A DNA stretch of 64,000 nt from Dryococelus australis (GCA_029891345.1 CM057002.1:19792295-19856294), one strand, 5' to 3'. Shown: positions 21,923 to 32,419, counted from the first letter of the stretch. Made by a program: numbers and translations. Notes: generated by a model from the sequence alone, not told the origin.

Positions 21923-23060
21923 TATGATTGCTCAAAAGCTTCATGCTCCTGGAAGGACAAAATATCCTAGAAGAAGAGTTATAACTAGAGTTAGGAACAT
22001 TTTGTGAGTTCATTTCAGGACAAGCTAGGCTTCAAACATGTGCACACTGGAGTTGACTTTACATTTGGTTCGCAGTGTATTTTAGACACGCCATGGACGA
22101 CTCTGAGCCAATAGCAGACTTGCTAGGAAACAAGTAGCGAATCCCATACTGCCAGGTGCGGAGTAACCCAGGCCACTCTCTGGGATTTCAACTAATGGAC
22201 AAACGATTGAGACTCGAGTATACACAGTAATGTGGAGTATAGCCTAGAAGTCATTGAACTTGTGAAATTTTCCTATCCCTAGATATAACTCATGGTTTAA
22301 ATTATATTTTTCAAGCCAATTTGTCTGAAATTTCATTGCTTTCGAAATACAACAAGGGATACCAGTATATTTTAACCATAATAGACGTTTATTCGAAATA
22401 TGGTTGGGGCATACCTTTGAAAAACAAAACTGGGAAACAGGTCACTGATCCAATGAAGATCGCTTTGAAAGAGAAAAAGCCAAATTCGCTCCAAACAGAC
22501 AGAGGAAGTGATTTTTTCTGCATCATTCCGGAAACTACTGACTGAATATGGTCTTAATCACTACACAATGTATTCGGAGCTTGAAGCCAGTATTGTGGAT
22601 TGTTATGACAAATTGATTAAGCAGTTAATATATAAGCATTTCACATCGAGGGGGACTTACAAATGGGTTTATGTTTGCCTTAAAAAATATTTAGATTTTA
22701 TAATTCTGGATTTCATAGACTTTCAAGATGGCTCCCAAAGAAGTTATGGATAATACTTTAATGAAAACTATTTATAATAGTGTTAAAGTCATCAACAAAA
22801 GAAAACCAAAGTTCAAAGTTGGGGAATTTACACATATCTCGAAGCAGAAAGGAATCTTTGAGAAGAAATTTAAGGTGAATTGGTCTTTTGAAATATTTAA
22901 AATTATTTCAATTAGACAAACACATCCCAGAGCATAGTACCTAGAAACCTGTAATGGAGAACCAATAAAAGGTGGATTTTGTGAGCATGAACTGCAAAAT
23001 GTCAGTTATCCAAATTAATATTTGGTTGATAAAATAATTAAAAGGAGTCACACAACTTCT
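21912..23060 (+). pseudogene. INT: Polinton integrase (retroviral-type DDE), split and mutated
   Basis: Catalyses insertion in intact elements. It begins at ATG 21912 with a KLHAPGRTKYPRRR block, is interrupted by a MITE (21986-22281), then resumes with YILTIIDVYSKYGWGIPLK (about 22354-22410), LQTDRGSDF (about 22489-22515), a HYTMYSELEASIVD block (about 22559-22600), an APKEVMDN block (about 22730) and a FKVGEFTHISKQ block (about 22813). The carboxy-terminal GEPIKGGF and YLVDKIIK words (about 22960-23040) suggest the chromodomain-like tail. The expected first catalytic Asp is Asn (22318-22320), the central Asp is kept (22498-22500) and the expected Glu is Asp (22598-22600). Frameshifts near 22515, 22620-22690 and 22730 and a stop near 22936 add to the damage. 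Inactive. Confidence 0.85.
21986..22281 (-). mobile_element. hAT-type MITE family A inserted in the integrase
   Basis: 296 bp. Left end TAGAGTTAGGAACATTTTGTG, right end GAAATTTTCCTATCCCTA. The flanks GTTATAAC (21978-21985) and GATATAAC (22282-22289) differ at one position. With the MITE and one flank set aside, the integrase frame is continuous across the site, so the insertion followed Polinton arrival. Confidence 0.85.
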
Positions 23061-24170
23061 GTGTTAAGATCCAAGATCTTAAAAGATTGTAATACAATGT
23101 TCGTAAAAATTTTGATACTAAATACAATTTTTTAAATGATATTTTATATGTTTTTATATATTTATTAATAAATTATTCTGCAATCAATCACCTTATTTAT
23201 TGGATTACCATTTCATTGGAATAACTTTGGAGCGATAATCCAGTGTGTTTTAATCATTTTAATTATATATTTCTTTAAAATATTCCTAATTTATTTCTAT
23301 CTTAAATAAGATTTTTTTCCTAAAAAAAGCCTCTGTGTGGAAATTGTCAAGTTTTCCATAAGCACTGACTATTACAAAGGAAGGGAATATTAATCCTGCA
23401 TTAACGTTTGGATTCAAGGCTGTAAAGAGAGAGATAGGGCTAAACCTGGGTCAATGTTTATTGCTTCTTCCTAACAATACTTTCATCTAATTTCTCTTAA
23501 AAATGTGGAATTGGTCCAGGCAACCTACAGATAAGCTTGGTTTCCTGTGTTACAAAAGTTATAATTTTCATTTCCTTCATAGCATTAAATTTGTTAATAA
23601 TATCAAGGGAAGAAATTACTTTTCGGAAAATTTTCATCAAAGATTTATAAAAAGTTTTCACTTCGCTATGCGGGAGTTGATAGGTTTCGATATAAGAATT
23701 GTAAAAATTTCTTTTTATCATGATAGCTAAAGTTATTCGGAAACAATTAATTGCATTTCTGTAAATACAGCTACATATCTACTGCTAATATTTTCAATCA
23801 GGTTATTAATCTAAAGAGGATTTTTTTTTCAGCTAAGATGTTAAATAATTATTCGATGGAAATAAAGGATCAGACAGTTGGGACCCGAAATGCGAGAATT
23901 TTCTCAAGCATTGCCTGCCACAAAGCTTTGAAGGCTTTTGATCAGCTCAAGGTATGGCGAGTCGGGAGGAGGGGCTGGCGGGGGAATAAGTCACAGAACG
24001 GGAGAGTCCACAATTCATGGGTTAAGCGTAGTTTTGCACACAAATAAAAGTTTTGGAAGAGTCCAACTTGGTGTTTTGAGGGGTGTCTGACAGTTGGAGA
24101 GTCCTTGAAGTTGTTTTCGCACAAAATACATGTTCTAGGCTGATGGTGAAGGAAGTGGGTCAGGGTGCTT
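23061..24170. other. Polinton 2 interior between integrase and right arm
   Basis: AT-rich to about 23850, then a G-rich approach to the arm. The short frames on both strands at 23497-23730 overlap each other and have no recognisable domain. I see no gene. Confidence 0.4.
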
Positions 24171-26263
24171 GGTCTTGGATCGACACCAGGGTGTAGCGCG
24201 CTCCAAAAACGAACTCAGCATTGGTGGAGAGGAGGGAAGGGGACAGATCGCCGAAGACATGGTCATTGACAAGGGCTGGGGTGGTTGGCCTTGGAGAAGA
24301 ACCTAACTTTTCGGGCGAAAACAAACTCTGTGTTGGAGGGGTGGGAAGGATGGTCTGGGTTCTTAACCCCAGGGCATGTCGCTCTGGTGAGGGGGTGGAG
24401 GGTAGGGGGTGCCAGAGGCAAGTGGGGCCGATGTGAAGCCCTCTAGCCAGTCGTTGCCATCTTAACTCAGTGGTGAAAAATTGGCAATTTATGGCGGATG
24501 GGTGAACGATCTCAGAGCACATGGCTCTAGCGAGGGGTGGAGGTAGTGGGTGGTAGGTGGTGGTGAAGGGAAGACGGGAGCGATGTGGCAGTATCTAGCC
24601 AGTCGTCACCATCTTGTTACATTGCCGAAAAAATTGACCACAGAGGATAGAGTAGCGCACTCTAGCGAGGGGTTGGGGATGTCAGGAGCCATCTGCCCAC
24701 CTGTATCCAGTCGCCGCCATCTTCAGGTACTCATAGAAGCTTGGACGAGATGGATGTATACCTCAACAGCTCCTTCATATACACCGAGCTTGGGAGTGTG
24801 ATAGCTGTGAGTCTCGTTAAGTGATATTATATGCTCTGGGGTTCAGATCTCGTTCACAGTCTTCATAAACTATAGTTTGAAATATTTTTTATAAGTCTTT
24901 AATTTATCGCGTGATAGTGCGTTTATTGTGTAAACCCCGATTATGTTTTCGGTCGACGGAACTTCGTAGCATTTTCAACTCGCGTTTTTATTACCAAATG
25001 CCATGATATTCACAGACTTGACTGAAAATAATTGTAGTACGTCCGTTATTTTTAAAAAATTCACTTTTATACATTCACGTATTTGTAGGACGAATAGTGT
25101 AATCAAGTCGTTAATAGTAGCTTTGTAAGGAAATAGGTTCTGTCTGTCGTGAATTTAAACCCAGCCATGCTCCAATTAACAGCTTATAAGCAGGAGCACA
25201 CAGCATATGATCCACTCATTCCTTCACCAGCCCCCGAGTTGGACGGATGTGTTTTCGGGGAGCTTCTGGTGCGATTTCACTATGTGTTTTTTATATTTAT
25301 TTGGAAACGTTCGTTTGTTTAAAATTTCCGAGTTTTTCACCTCAGTCTATAATCAAACAGTGCTTCACTGAGCTCGCAGCCAGACAGGCTTGTTTTGGGA
25401 GAGGTGCAATTTTATTATGCATGTTACGCAATTAATTTCTTTTTACATGTGGATTACGTTTCTAAAGTTCTTCCTCACCGGTCTCACAGGCAGATGGACG
25501 TGTAAGGTATGTGCGATAGGCGTCATGTAGTGTCATACATCTTGTTATTGTGTTCGTTTAATTTAAAGGAACATTTTTATTCGTTGTAGATTGTTAATTC
25601 CATACTGCACACTCACATAATTGTCATATTTACATAGTTGTGTTCGTTCGTTATACTTCTCTCATGTAAATTATATCTCTAGCATACAAGTCGGGGCAAG
25701 CTAATTCATCTCTTTATGTTTAACTTAATACTGGAAAATCATGTACTTTCACTTATTATTTATGTAATTGTGACCATTTTAAATTTTCGATTCTATGCGT
25801 ATAATTTATTCATACATAGAACACTCTGAATTTCTCTAAGGTTTAACTGCATTCCGAATAATACCATCTTTCAAAATCGCCTATCTACCAACACCATCTA
25901 CGAGCAAGATCACTACTGGTAAAAAAACTACGCTTAGACCACTCTTGCACAAAACTATATATATACACACCCCGTTCCCAACATGTCACAACTCAGTCGA
26001 GTGCCAAAGCTCAGAGGGTGAACATCTACCAGACCTGCTACCCAATCCACAAAAAGAAAGAAAGATACTAATAAATTTGCCACTTAATACACTCTTGCCT
26101 CAAACACAAAAAAATTGATTGGATTTTAAAAATTTGATCGGATTAATATCGAATTAAGTATTAACTATTTCAATAAATTTTATCAACTCTCTCTATCAAT
26201 TTGATATCTAAGGGTTAATCGGATTAATCAAAAGTGAAATGAAACGCCTCCGGCCCTAATACT
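24170..26263 (+). repeat. Right terminal inverted repeat of Polinton 2
   Basis: Inverted counterpart of 16236-18030. It is slightly longer because of an extra stretch near 24210-24330. About three 115-bp tandem units lie at 24360-24700 (cores GCTCTGGTGAGGGGGTGG, CCCTCTAGCCAGTCGTTGCC, TCTTAACTCAGTGG). The plus-strand frame 25247-25435 matches that of the left arm. Confidence 0.85.
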
Positions 26264-26269
26264 CACGCA
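26264..26269. repeat. Target site duplication of Polinton 2, right
   Basis: CACGCA, identical to 16230-16235. Confidence 0.85.
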
Positions 26270-26640
26270 CGCCTAGTGCCTCATCGCTCCTACCCGCAAG
26301 GCGTGCAGTGTTTCCGCCGTGACGCTGTACTGTGCAGATTTATATCTGCAACAGTGGGGTTTTGTTACACACGATGGAATACCACAGATTAAACTACGCC
26401 CGTATCGTTGTACTTTTCTCTTGCCGCTTAAGGAAACTGCACAGGCAAGCTTTAAAAATGCGATATTTCACCACTTTCACAATTTTTTTTCTCCAAGAAT
26501 ACACTAAATATGACAAAAGTAAAACGTTAGGGACATAGACAATAGTTTTTTGTCCTTTCTGTCAAAAAGTCGTATTTCGATTACTTTGGTTTACCGAAAT
26601 ACGCGTTTGCGTGCAATGGACGATATCACAGACAATTCTC
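26270..26640 (+). repeat. Right piece of repeat K
   Basis: CGCCTAGTGCCTCATCGCTCC, then the ATATCTGCAACAGTGGGGTTT block (about 26343) and GTCAAAAAGTCGTATT (about 26558) match the inverted sequence at 60140-60476. The 60-odd-codon frames here and at 60414-60226 (minus) are similar because the DNA is, and I would not call them genes without further evidence. Confidence 0.75.
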
Positions 26641-26701
26641 CTGTGCATAACTATTTAGGAAGCTTGAAACAGAAGAAAATTAAATAGATCTTAGAAATAT
26701 C

Positions 26702-26866
26702 ATGGCAAATAGAAAAACTGCCAAAACAATGGAAGAGTTTGCAAGAACGATAAGCAAACGTTTGGACGAATTTGAAAAGTGGATTAAAGAAAAACCACAA
26801 GAGTTCGTGAATGATACATCTCCATGGCTAGATAAAGGTTTCCATTGCCCGATTAAAGAAAAATAA
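26702..26866 (+). CDS. Short 54-codon ORF, unknown
   Basis: ATG at 26702 to TAA at 26864-26866. The product starts MANRKTAKTMEEF and is rich in Lys and Glu, with a probable amphipathic helix (EEFARTISKRLDEFEKWIKE) and a closing SPWLDKGFHCPIKEK. It is more protein-like than the surrounding frames. Two GC-rich hairpins follow at 26915-26989. It could be a conserved micro-ORF of a transposable element or a chance frame. No family recognised. Confidence 0.35.
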   Translation: MANRKTAKTMEEFARTISKRLDEFEKWIKEKPQEFVNDTSPWLDKGFHCPIKEK

Positions 26867-26914
26867 TAGTTGTACTGGAAGTGACACTGTAAAACTGATA
26901 TTTAAAAAAACACT

Positions 26915-26989
26915 GTGGTGGGAGCGGCCCCACCACACAGCTTGGGTGTTCCCAATTCATATAGACTAGAATGTAGGGGCCTCGCCCCT
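26915..26989. other. Two GC-rich hairpins
   Basis: GTGGTGGG (26915-26922) pairs with CCCACCAC (26929-26936) across a 6-nt loop. AGGGGC (26975-26980) pairs with GCCCCT (26984-26989) across a 3-nt loop. They stand out in AT-rich DNA. Confidence 0.5.
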
Positions 26990-27125
26990 CACTCGGAAGA
27001 ACCCTAAAAGATATAATGAATATCACAGCAACGAACAAAGGACATGAGAAATTGGAATAATCAATGACCAATGCAAGTAAACAGGAAACGAATCAGGACG
27101 CTGAAGACTTAGGCAATGTATAAGG

Positions 27126-27126
<1 letters not shown>

Positions 27127-27200
<74 letters not shown>
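27127..27200. repeat. (GA)n microsatellite
   Basis: About 37 GA units with one GGG break near 27168. The minus-strand Leu/Ser frame is an artefact. Confidence 0.95.
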
Positions 27201-27202
<2 letters not shown>

Positions 27203-27705
27203 ATGGTATAACAAGGTTCCAGATTAAAGGACCGGTCTACGGAGGGAGGGGGATCGGAAAGGAGTCCACAGCCCCCCCCCCCTTTTTTTTTCCACCGCTT
27301 ACAGTTCCAAAACTGATGGCTGGAATTGAAAAATATATAATCTAAGTAGTAGTAGTTTAGTGCAGCGATAAAGGCATAATATAATCGTCAGTAGAATAGA
27401 ATGTCAAGAAATAGACCCGAAGCTGCTAGGGGAGTCAGGGTGGAATGCAGGAAATCCGCGCCACTCTCACCTTCCAGGCAACTTGGTGTAGATAATTTGC
27501 AATATTATATTAAAATGTAATCCATAAAGGCTGTAGTGGGAAAATAAAGTATCAAATAAAATAAAAAACAAATAAAAAAAGGAACATCCTCTATCTCTGT
27601 ATTACCCAGAAAGGGCACAGGTACGGGGGTGATAAGAAAAATAATTGACCGACCTTTGGTTGGCCACGAAAAAAAAAAACATATCTAGAGACCCTGCCAT
27701 TTAGT
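27201..27705. other. No gene seen
   Basis: Contains homopolymer runs (C10 near 27274, T9 near 27284, A10 near 27670) and otherwise unremarkable AT-rich sequence. Confidence 0.4.
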
Positions 27706-27713
27706 GTTATAAG

Positions 27714-27954
27714 AAGAGACCTGAAAAATTCGCGAATTCAATTACCTGCAAGTTAGACTCTGCAGTCTTACGCACAAATATGTCGATATGAACAGCAAAT
27801 TGGTTGTCTGCTGCCACAGTGGAAGGCGACAATTGGACACCGTGCTCCAGGAGATGTCAAACACCGTTTGGACCAGTGGCTTAAGTTATGTAAACGCACG
27901 AGTTTTGAATTTTAGCTTGTTTCAAAATGAATCCGCGAATTCTTCAGAGCTCTA
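27714..27954 (+). mobile_element. hAT-type MITE family A2
   Basis: Ends AAGAGACCTGAAAAATTCGC and CCGCGAATTCTTCAGAGCTCTA. The perfect 8-bp flanks GTTATAAG at 27706-27713 and 27955-27962 make it one of the better-preserved insertions. Confidence 0.85.
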
Positions 27955-28306
27955 GTTATAAGATGGCGCCAAGCTAAACTCCACAGTCCTCCACGCACTC
28001 GAGCTGCCAGGAATGAAGTTAACAGAGTTCTGAATGTTTTCTATTCGTTCCGAGTCTTGCACGACGTATAGGATGAGCACAGGTAGAATGACAAGCGTGA
28101 AACTTACATGTACTTGTGTGCAGTCTGCCTTAACTTTGAATTATGATGTGTGTTTGTAGGGTCTCTAACCACAGTGAATTTGAAGTCTGCAGTGGCCGTA
28201 ACTTAATTGTGCCTGGGCCTACCCTAACACCAGTACTTCGCACGATTACGTTGATTTGAGCTACGAATTTTCATCAAAAAAAATTCTCTGGCATATCTAC
28301 GATCAT

Positions 28307-28600
28307 TAGAGATGATGGTTTATCGCGGGAAAAGTTGACTGTTTGATAGAATTCAACGTACTTACACATATCAGAGAGTTTTATTTCCATATTGGCTGTC
28401 ATGCATGCATGAAGACACTATCCTATTTCACTAGGCCAGTGAGGATTCTGATATTATAAGGCAGGACGTTCGTGATTGGTCTGCAAACAACTTAGCCGAG
28501 TCAAAACTTTTTTCATTTAATCACGAAAGATTAAACTCGTTAAGAGTGTTGTAGAAGATATGTTGTCTCAAAACAGTTTCAAGATTTCCCATCATCTCTA
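28307..28600 (+). mobile_element. hAT-type MITE family I
   Basis: Ends TAGAGATGATGGTTTATCGC and CCCATCATCTCTA. The flanks ACGATCAT (28299-28306) and ACGATAAT (28601-28608) differ at one base. A second copy lies at 50847-51165, inverted. Confidence 0.8.
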
Positions 28601-28608
28601 ACGATAAT

Positions 28609-29340
28609 ACAGTCACACAGTCTTTGTCTGCCCACAAGAGTAGGCGCGGAATCGTTAAGTACATTTGTCATTTTTGAATTAGAAAATTTGCGGAAAACCA
28701 AAAGCTTTTTTAAGAATAGATTAATTATCGGGAAAATCTGCTATGTCGTTCGGCACTCTAAATCACTTTTGCTTACTGCAGCCTTCAGACATGGTTGTTT
28801 CTTACCAAGTAAATGCAAGCAACAAGAAATTTTAAATTGTAGTGTTCGCAGCTTTCCTAGTGCACTCGATATGCGTAGGTTCAAAAATTAAAATGGAATG
28901 AAAGGACGGAATTTGTCAGTAAAATTAAGTATGAATTTATTGCTGCTTCCATTATTGTTTCCGTTTATACGGTCTTAGTGAGATTTGCAAATGTCCAGTG
29001 GTAAGTAATGAACAGGGACACATGATTTTCGTAAGTGTGTATAGGGAATAGCACCGAAAAACTGCAGATAGTATTTCTCTCGAAAAATGTTTGAATATAT
29101 GTACACAACCTGTGCTTTAAAGCGATTCCTACAGCCGCTGTTTCATCGTAAATGCGGCCATTCTATATCTTGTACAATTCTGTAAAGCCTGTGGCACAAG
29201 CCTGTGTACAAGCCGCTATGTAGGCTAGACTTGAACTTGACAATACCTCGGGACTCACTGAAACAAACTACAGGGTACGTTTAAAAAAAATTATAAATAG
29301 GGGCAGCGATATTTTGTGAAAATGTTTTGAGACATGATAC
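28609..29340. other. No gene seen
   Basis: Unique-looking sequence with only short frames (for example 28688-28891 plus, without domain or good splice context). Confidence 0.4.
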
Positions 29341-29587
29341 AGTTCAAAACAGTCTAGGGTCGTCCAGCTTTTTTTTTTTTATTGGCTGAACCATATTCTG
29401 GTCCGCATTAACTGTGTACGCACCAATCACGAAGGTTCAGTGTCGGAGATACGGAGTCCTAAGGGGCTCGGTTAAATGCGGAAACGGCACCAACAGCCAA
29501 TGGAGGTACGACAACAGTTGAGGTGTATATATAGTATTGAAGTCTACTGTGTGCTCCAATTTTTTCGCGAAAAATCACTGGCCCTAT
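29341..29587 (-). mobile_element. hAT-type MITE family C3
   Basis: The right terminus reads, on the minus strand, TAGGGCCAGTGATTTTTCGC, then a stem, then GAGCACACAGTAGACTTCAA. The interior has ATTGGCTGAACC and CCAATCACGAAGG words. The left end is weak. A related fragment is at 34108-34203. Confidence 0.6.
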
Positions 29588-30001
29588 TTATAAAAGTAAA
29601 TTTGCAGGATTTTTTGTGTGACCAGGTGACAAATAATTTGCACTGAATGAACTAAACTAGCAGAAACCAGCCGAAAAAATCATTAAGAAAAACACGTGAA
29701 TGTTACTAAACTGTTATTAAAATATTAATTTAAACGAAATAGTACTTTACTCGAAAATATGAGCTATTTAAAACATTACGCTGACTTATATAATATTTAA
29801 ACTTGGGGTATATTGATATTTACTCATTACTATTGGAAACTGTAGCCTTTTAATATGTATTTATATGCATTTTGAACATTTCGAAATTATATTTTTAAGG
29901 CAGGAGTCTTGATTTTTCATGTATTTGCATGAATTAGTTTATACACCGCTGTTATAGCTTATGACTACTTCTAATAAATCCTTCGTTACGAGGGTAGCGT
30001 T

Positions 30002-30309
30002 TTAACCAATTTAGATATAGTATACACAATTGTGTACATTACGCACGCGTAGGTAATTTTTGGCACCTCTGCACACTGCCAAGCTCAGTGTCCAATGATC
30101 TTACTTGTGAATACATGATTCGCAAACCGTCTTACTGGTCTAGGATATAATTTGCTCGTATTACTGTAGCCGAACATACAGTCCACGGCTCATTGGCTGT
30201 GACAACAAGACAAGACAAGCGCTGAGTAGACTTAAGTACAGCACGCATTATAGTTTTTTTGTTTGGAACTCCGGAAACCATAAATTAAACTGGGTCTGAA
30301 AGGATTTAA
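30002..30309 (+). mobile_element. MITE family H with TTAA borders
   Basis: Starts TTAACCAATTTAGATATAGT and ends ACTGGGTCTGAAAGGATTTAA. Contains the palindrome ACACAATTGTGT and GTAGGTAATTTTTGG. TTAA at both borders suggests a piggyBac-type target (inference). Confidence 0.65.
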
Positions 30310-30360
30310 GATATTCGAAAGCTGAAACGTTAATATTCCTTAAACTTGCCGTATTTTAAG

Positions 30361-30645
30361 TCACATAAATTTTAGTCTCATGAAAGTGTGATCAGTACGT
30401 TTGCGTCTTTTTTTAGCTTCGTCATCAATTAGTTTCGAGTACCGACCACTAAAATCATTATACGCCTGGGAACTGCGCCATGATCGGACAAATACTTCCG
30501 CTACAGTGAAATATACTACAGAAAGTAGAACAGATCCTATTATCAACCATGCAGCTAGCCCGATTTGATATCTGCCATCATCTGTGAACATTCCGTTGGC
30601 TATAAGATTGCCCGTCATCAGAAAATAAAAAGAGGTGCAATCTGA
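30361..30645 (-). CDS. Candidate terminal coding exon of a membrane protein
   Basis: On the minus strand a pyrimidine-rich acceptor (TTTTTTGTTGGTTAG) precedes an open frame of about 94 codons ending in TGA at 30361. The product begins SDCTSFYFLMTGNLIANG, has a strongly hydrophobic segment of about 25 residues (IGLAAWLIIGSVLLSVVYF...) flanked by a charged DDGRYQ side and a Trp/Arg-Ser side, and ends in a basic tail (AKKRRKRTDHTFMRLKFM). Codon use is even and not AT-driven, unlike the neighbouring frames. I do not recognise the family. The acceptor is in phase 0, compatible with the donor at 32300, so it may be an alternative or later last exon of that gene. Confidence 0.5.
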   Translation of the reverse strand, partial: SDCTSFYFLMTGNLIANGMFTDDGRYQIGLAAWLIIGSVLLSVVYFTVAEVFVRSWRSSQAYNDFSGRYSKLIDDEAKKRRKRTDHTFMRLKFM

Positions 30646-30696
30646 CTAACCAACAAAAAAGTGTGTTACCCTTAAGTGTTGATTAATTGTTATGGT

Positions 30697-31235
30697 TAGA
30701 GACATATTCGCGTTATTTTCTGGCAGCACGCTAAAATTAACCGTCCTATACATGTTCGAGCCGGTGACACTTCTTTATTGGCTTCTGTAGCAGCGAGGAT
30801 ACATTTCCCCTTTAGACTTGATTGGACGTGATTGGGCCAGCTTCTCGTTAGTGGTTTCCTGTTGGCAGAGACCTGAAAAATTCGCGGATTCATTTCGGGA
30901 CAAGCTAGAATTCAAAACACTTGTGTCAATAACACTTCAGTCATTGGTGCACACGGTGTTTGACACCTCCTGGGGAAGGCAGGCCCAATTGTTGCCTTCT
31001 ACTGTCGCAGCAGTCAACCAATGTGCACTTGATATCGGCATATTTTACACGAGGCTGTAGAGTATAGGCTGCAGGTCATTGAACTCGCGAATTTTTCAGG
31101 TTTCTACCTATTGGTCGAAAGCCGTCCTGGGCGTGTCCTAACAAACTGTAGTCCAATGACAAAAGGCAACACAAAACACAAGTGCCTGACGTATCGCCTG
31201 TCTTCAAATAATAAGGCGAATTTTGAATGTCTCTA
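30697..31235. mobile_element. hAT-type MITE family B with a nested A2
   Basis: Outer ends TAGAGACATATTCGCGTTAT and GGCGAATTTTGAATGTCTCTA. The flanks GTTATGGT (30689-30696) and GTTATGAT (31236-31243) differ at one base. A second MITE sits inside. Confidence 0.8.
30866..31106 (-). mobile_element. hAT-type MITE family A2 nested in B
   Basis: Ends CAGAGACCTGAAAAATTCGC and GCGAATTTTTCAGGTTTCTA. The flanks CCTGTTGG (30858-30865) and CCTATTGG (31107-31114) differ at one base. Confidence 0.85.
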
Positions 31236-31467
31236 GTTATGATATAGTAATCATTCGCACAGTAGAAGATCACAAATCAGCCTATTGCTATTCACGGATT
31301 GGATGCTTCAATTCGTGTAGTTTCTGACATTTCGTATATAACAGTGTTACTGCTTTAATATTTACGTTGTGTATATGTCGTTATGTTTTCTACCTCATTT
31401 TCTTCAACGAATAACCTCGCAAAGTTTGTACCCTTCGTACAGGTTTAAACTTGTATATACACTAATC

Positions 31468-31820
31468 ACAATTAGTTGTGACCTTTTGAATTCCACCTTT
31501 TAAAAAATGTAACTGGTACGTTGGTGGAAAAGTAGTTCCATGTCGTAATAATGAATTAAAAAGTGCTAGGGAAACATTTGATAATACTGAAATTATTTAT
31601 TTTGTTTTCTGTTTTTAATACATAAATAATTAGCAAATTGATAAAATATTTAATTAGGCCTATCTAATAATTTCACAGTTTCGCATGAAATACTAAAATA
31701 ATAACGTGATGAGGCCCATGAAAGCGTTAAATTCTCATATAGTGGAATAATACACGTTGTGCACACATATATATCTTAAGCAGGCCTTTAAAAAATGCCC
31801 TGTTTATTGCGAAGAACGAA
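31468..31820 (-). mobile_element. MITE family D, old divergent copy
   Basis: Recognisable by CTTTTGAATTCCACC, the GTGATGAGGCCCATG block and CTTAAGCAGGCCTTTAAAAAATG. Termini degraded. Confidence 0.55.
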
Positions 31821-31917
31821 AAAATTTTCCAAAAATTCCAGACGTTTGAGTATATGCATTTGGCGGCAGAATTTTATTCAAAGACAACGATTTTTTTTGT
31901 TGGTAAACTGATTTGCG

Positions 31918-32154
31918 TTATTTTCTACGCCTTTTAGACACGCAATCGTCATTTAATACGTAAGACGTTGCTCGCGGGCTGCTTGACAAAGGCCGTGATC
32001 CATTCCTTGCACTGATGCGACCAGCTGCATAGCCGCCAGTTGTTGTTCCGTTACTCCATGCGTTTAATGCAGGGTTGGGGAACGGAACGACTTCCACGCT
32101 CCATTTTCGGCGCGTAATTTGAGCCTTTTTGTTTACGTTAGTAAACCCGTGATC
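31918..32154 (-). CDS. Candidate coding exon, carboxy-terminal tail
   Basis: Minus-strand acceptor CATACGACAG, then an open frame in phase 0 starting DHGFTNVNKKAQITRRKW, with a Pro/Ser/Gly-rich centre (VVPFPNPALNAWSNG, SRPLSSSPRATSY) and a basic end (CVSKRRRK), stop at 31918-31920. It lies 145 bp downstream of the donor at 32300 and in matching phase. The composition suggests a cytoplasmic tail following the hydrophobic exon. Family unknown. Confidence 0.45.
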   Translation of the reverse strand, partial: DHGFTNVNKKAQITRRKWSVEVVPFPNPALNAWSNGTTTGGYAAGRISARNGSRPLSSSPRATSYVLNDDCVSKRRRK

Positions 32155-32299
32155 CTGTCGTATGATTTGACAGGACAACGAGACTACAACAAAATTGTCG
32201 TATGTGTAAACAAGGCACAGAAAAATTAATCGAATATTAAATATTTAACAGCAGTGGACCACTTGCACTACGCAACAGCCAAAACGAGAACACATTAAC

Positions 32300-32419
32300 C
32301 TGAAAGTCGTACACGCAGCAGATTAACATGCCACAAATAATAATATACCAACCATGTCTTAAGTTTTCTGCAATCACTCCGTCCACTTTAAGAGCGGAAG
32401 GAATCACATTTACAACCAA
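32300..32419 (-). CDS. Candidate internal exon with a hydrophobic segment
   Basis: Minus-strand frame LVVNVIPSALKVDGVIAENL followed by RHGWYIIICGMLICCVYDFQ, ending at a consensus-like donor CAG|GTTAATG (exon end at 32300, phase 0). The hydrophobic run could be a membrane segment. The upstream acceptor is unclear: the frame opens after a TGA near 32428, and the tract before it is not pyrimidine-rich. Confidence 0.4.

Larger units (their letters stand above)
16236..26263 (+). mobile_element. Polinton 2: Polinton/Maverick with both ends, interior deleted
   Basis: 10,028 bp bounded by AGTAGTAGGGCC at the left and CCCTAATACT at the right, with a perfect CACGCA duplication. The arms (about 16236-18030 and 24170-26263) are inverted copies: for example, the 62-codon frame at 17106-16918 on the minus strand and that at 25247-25435 on the plus strand differ by a single residue. 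The interior holds tandem repeats, a minus-strand nonapeptide-repeat protein and a plus-strand integrase module. Polymerase, packaging ATPase, protease and capsid genes of complete Polintons are absent, so it needs other copies to move. It is further disabled by a nested MITE. Confidence 0.9.

Noticed and set aside
27023-27214. Leu/Ser-rich minus-strand frame
   Set aside because: Translation of the (GA)n tract.
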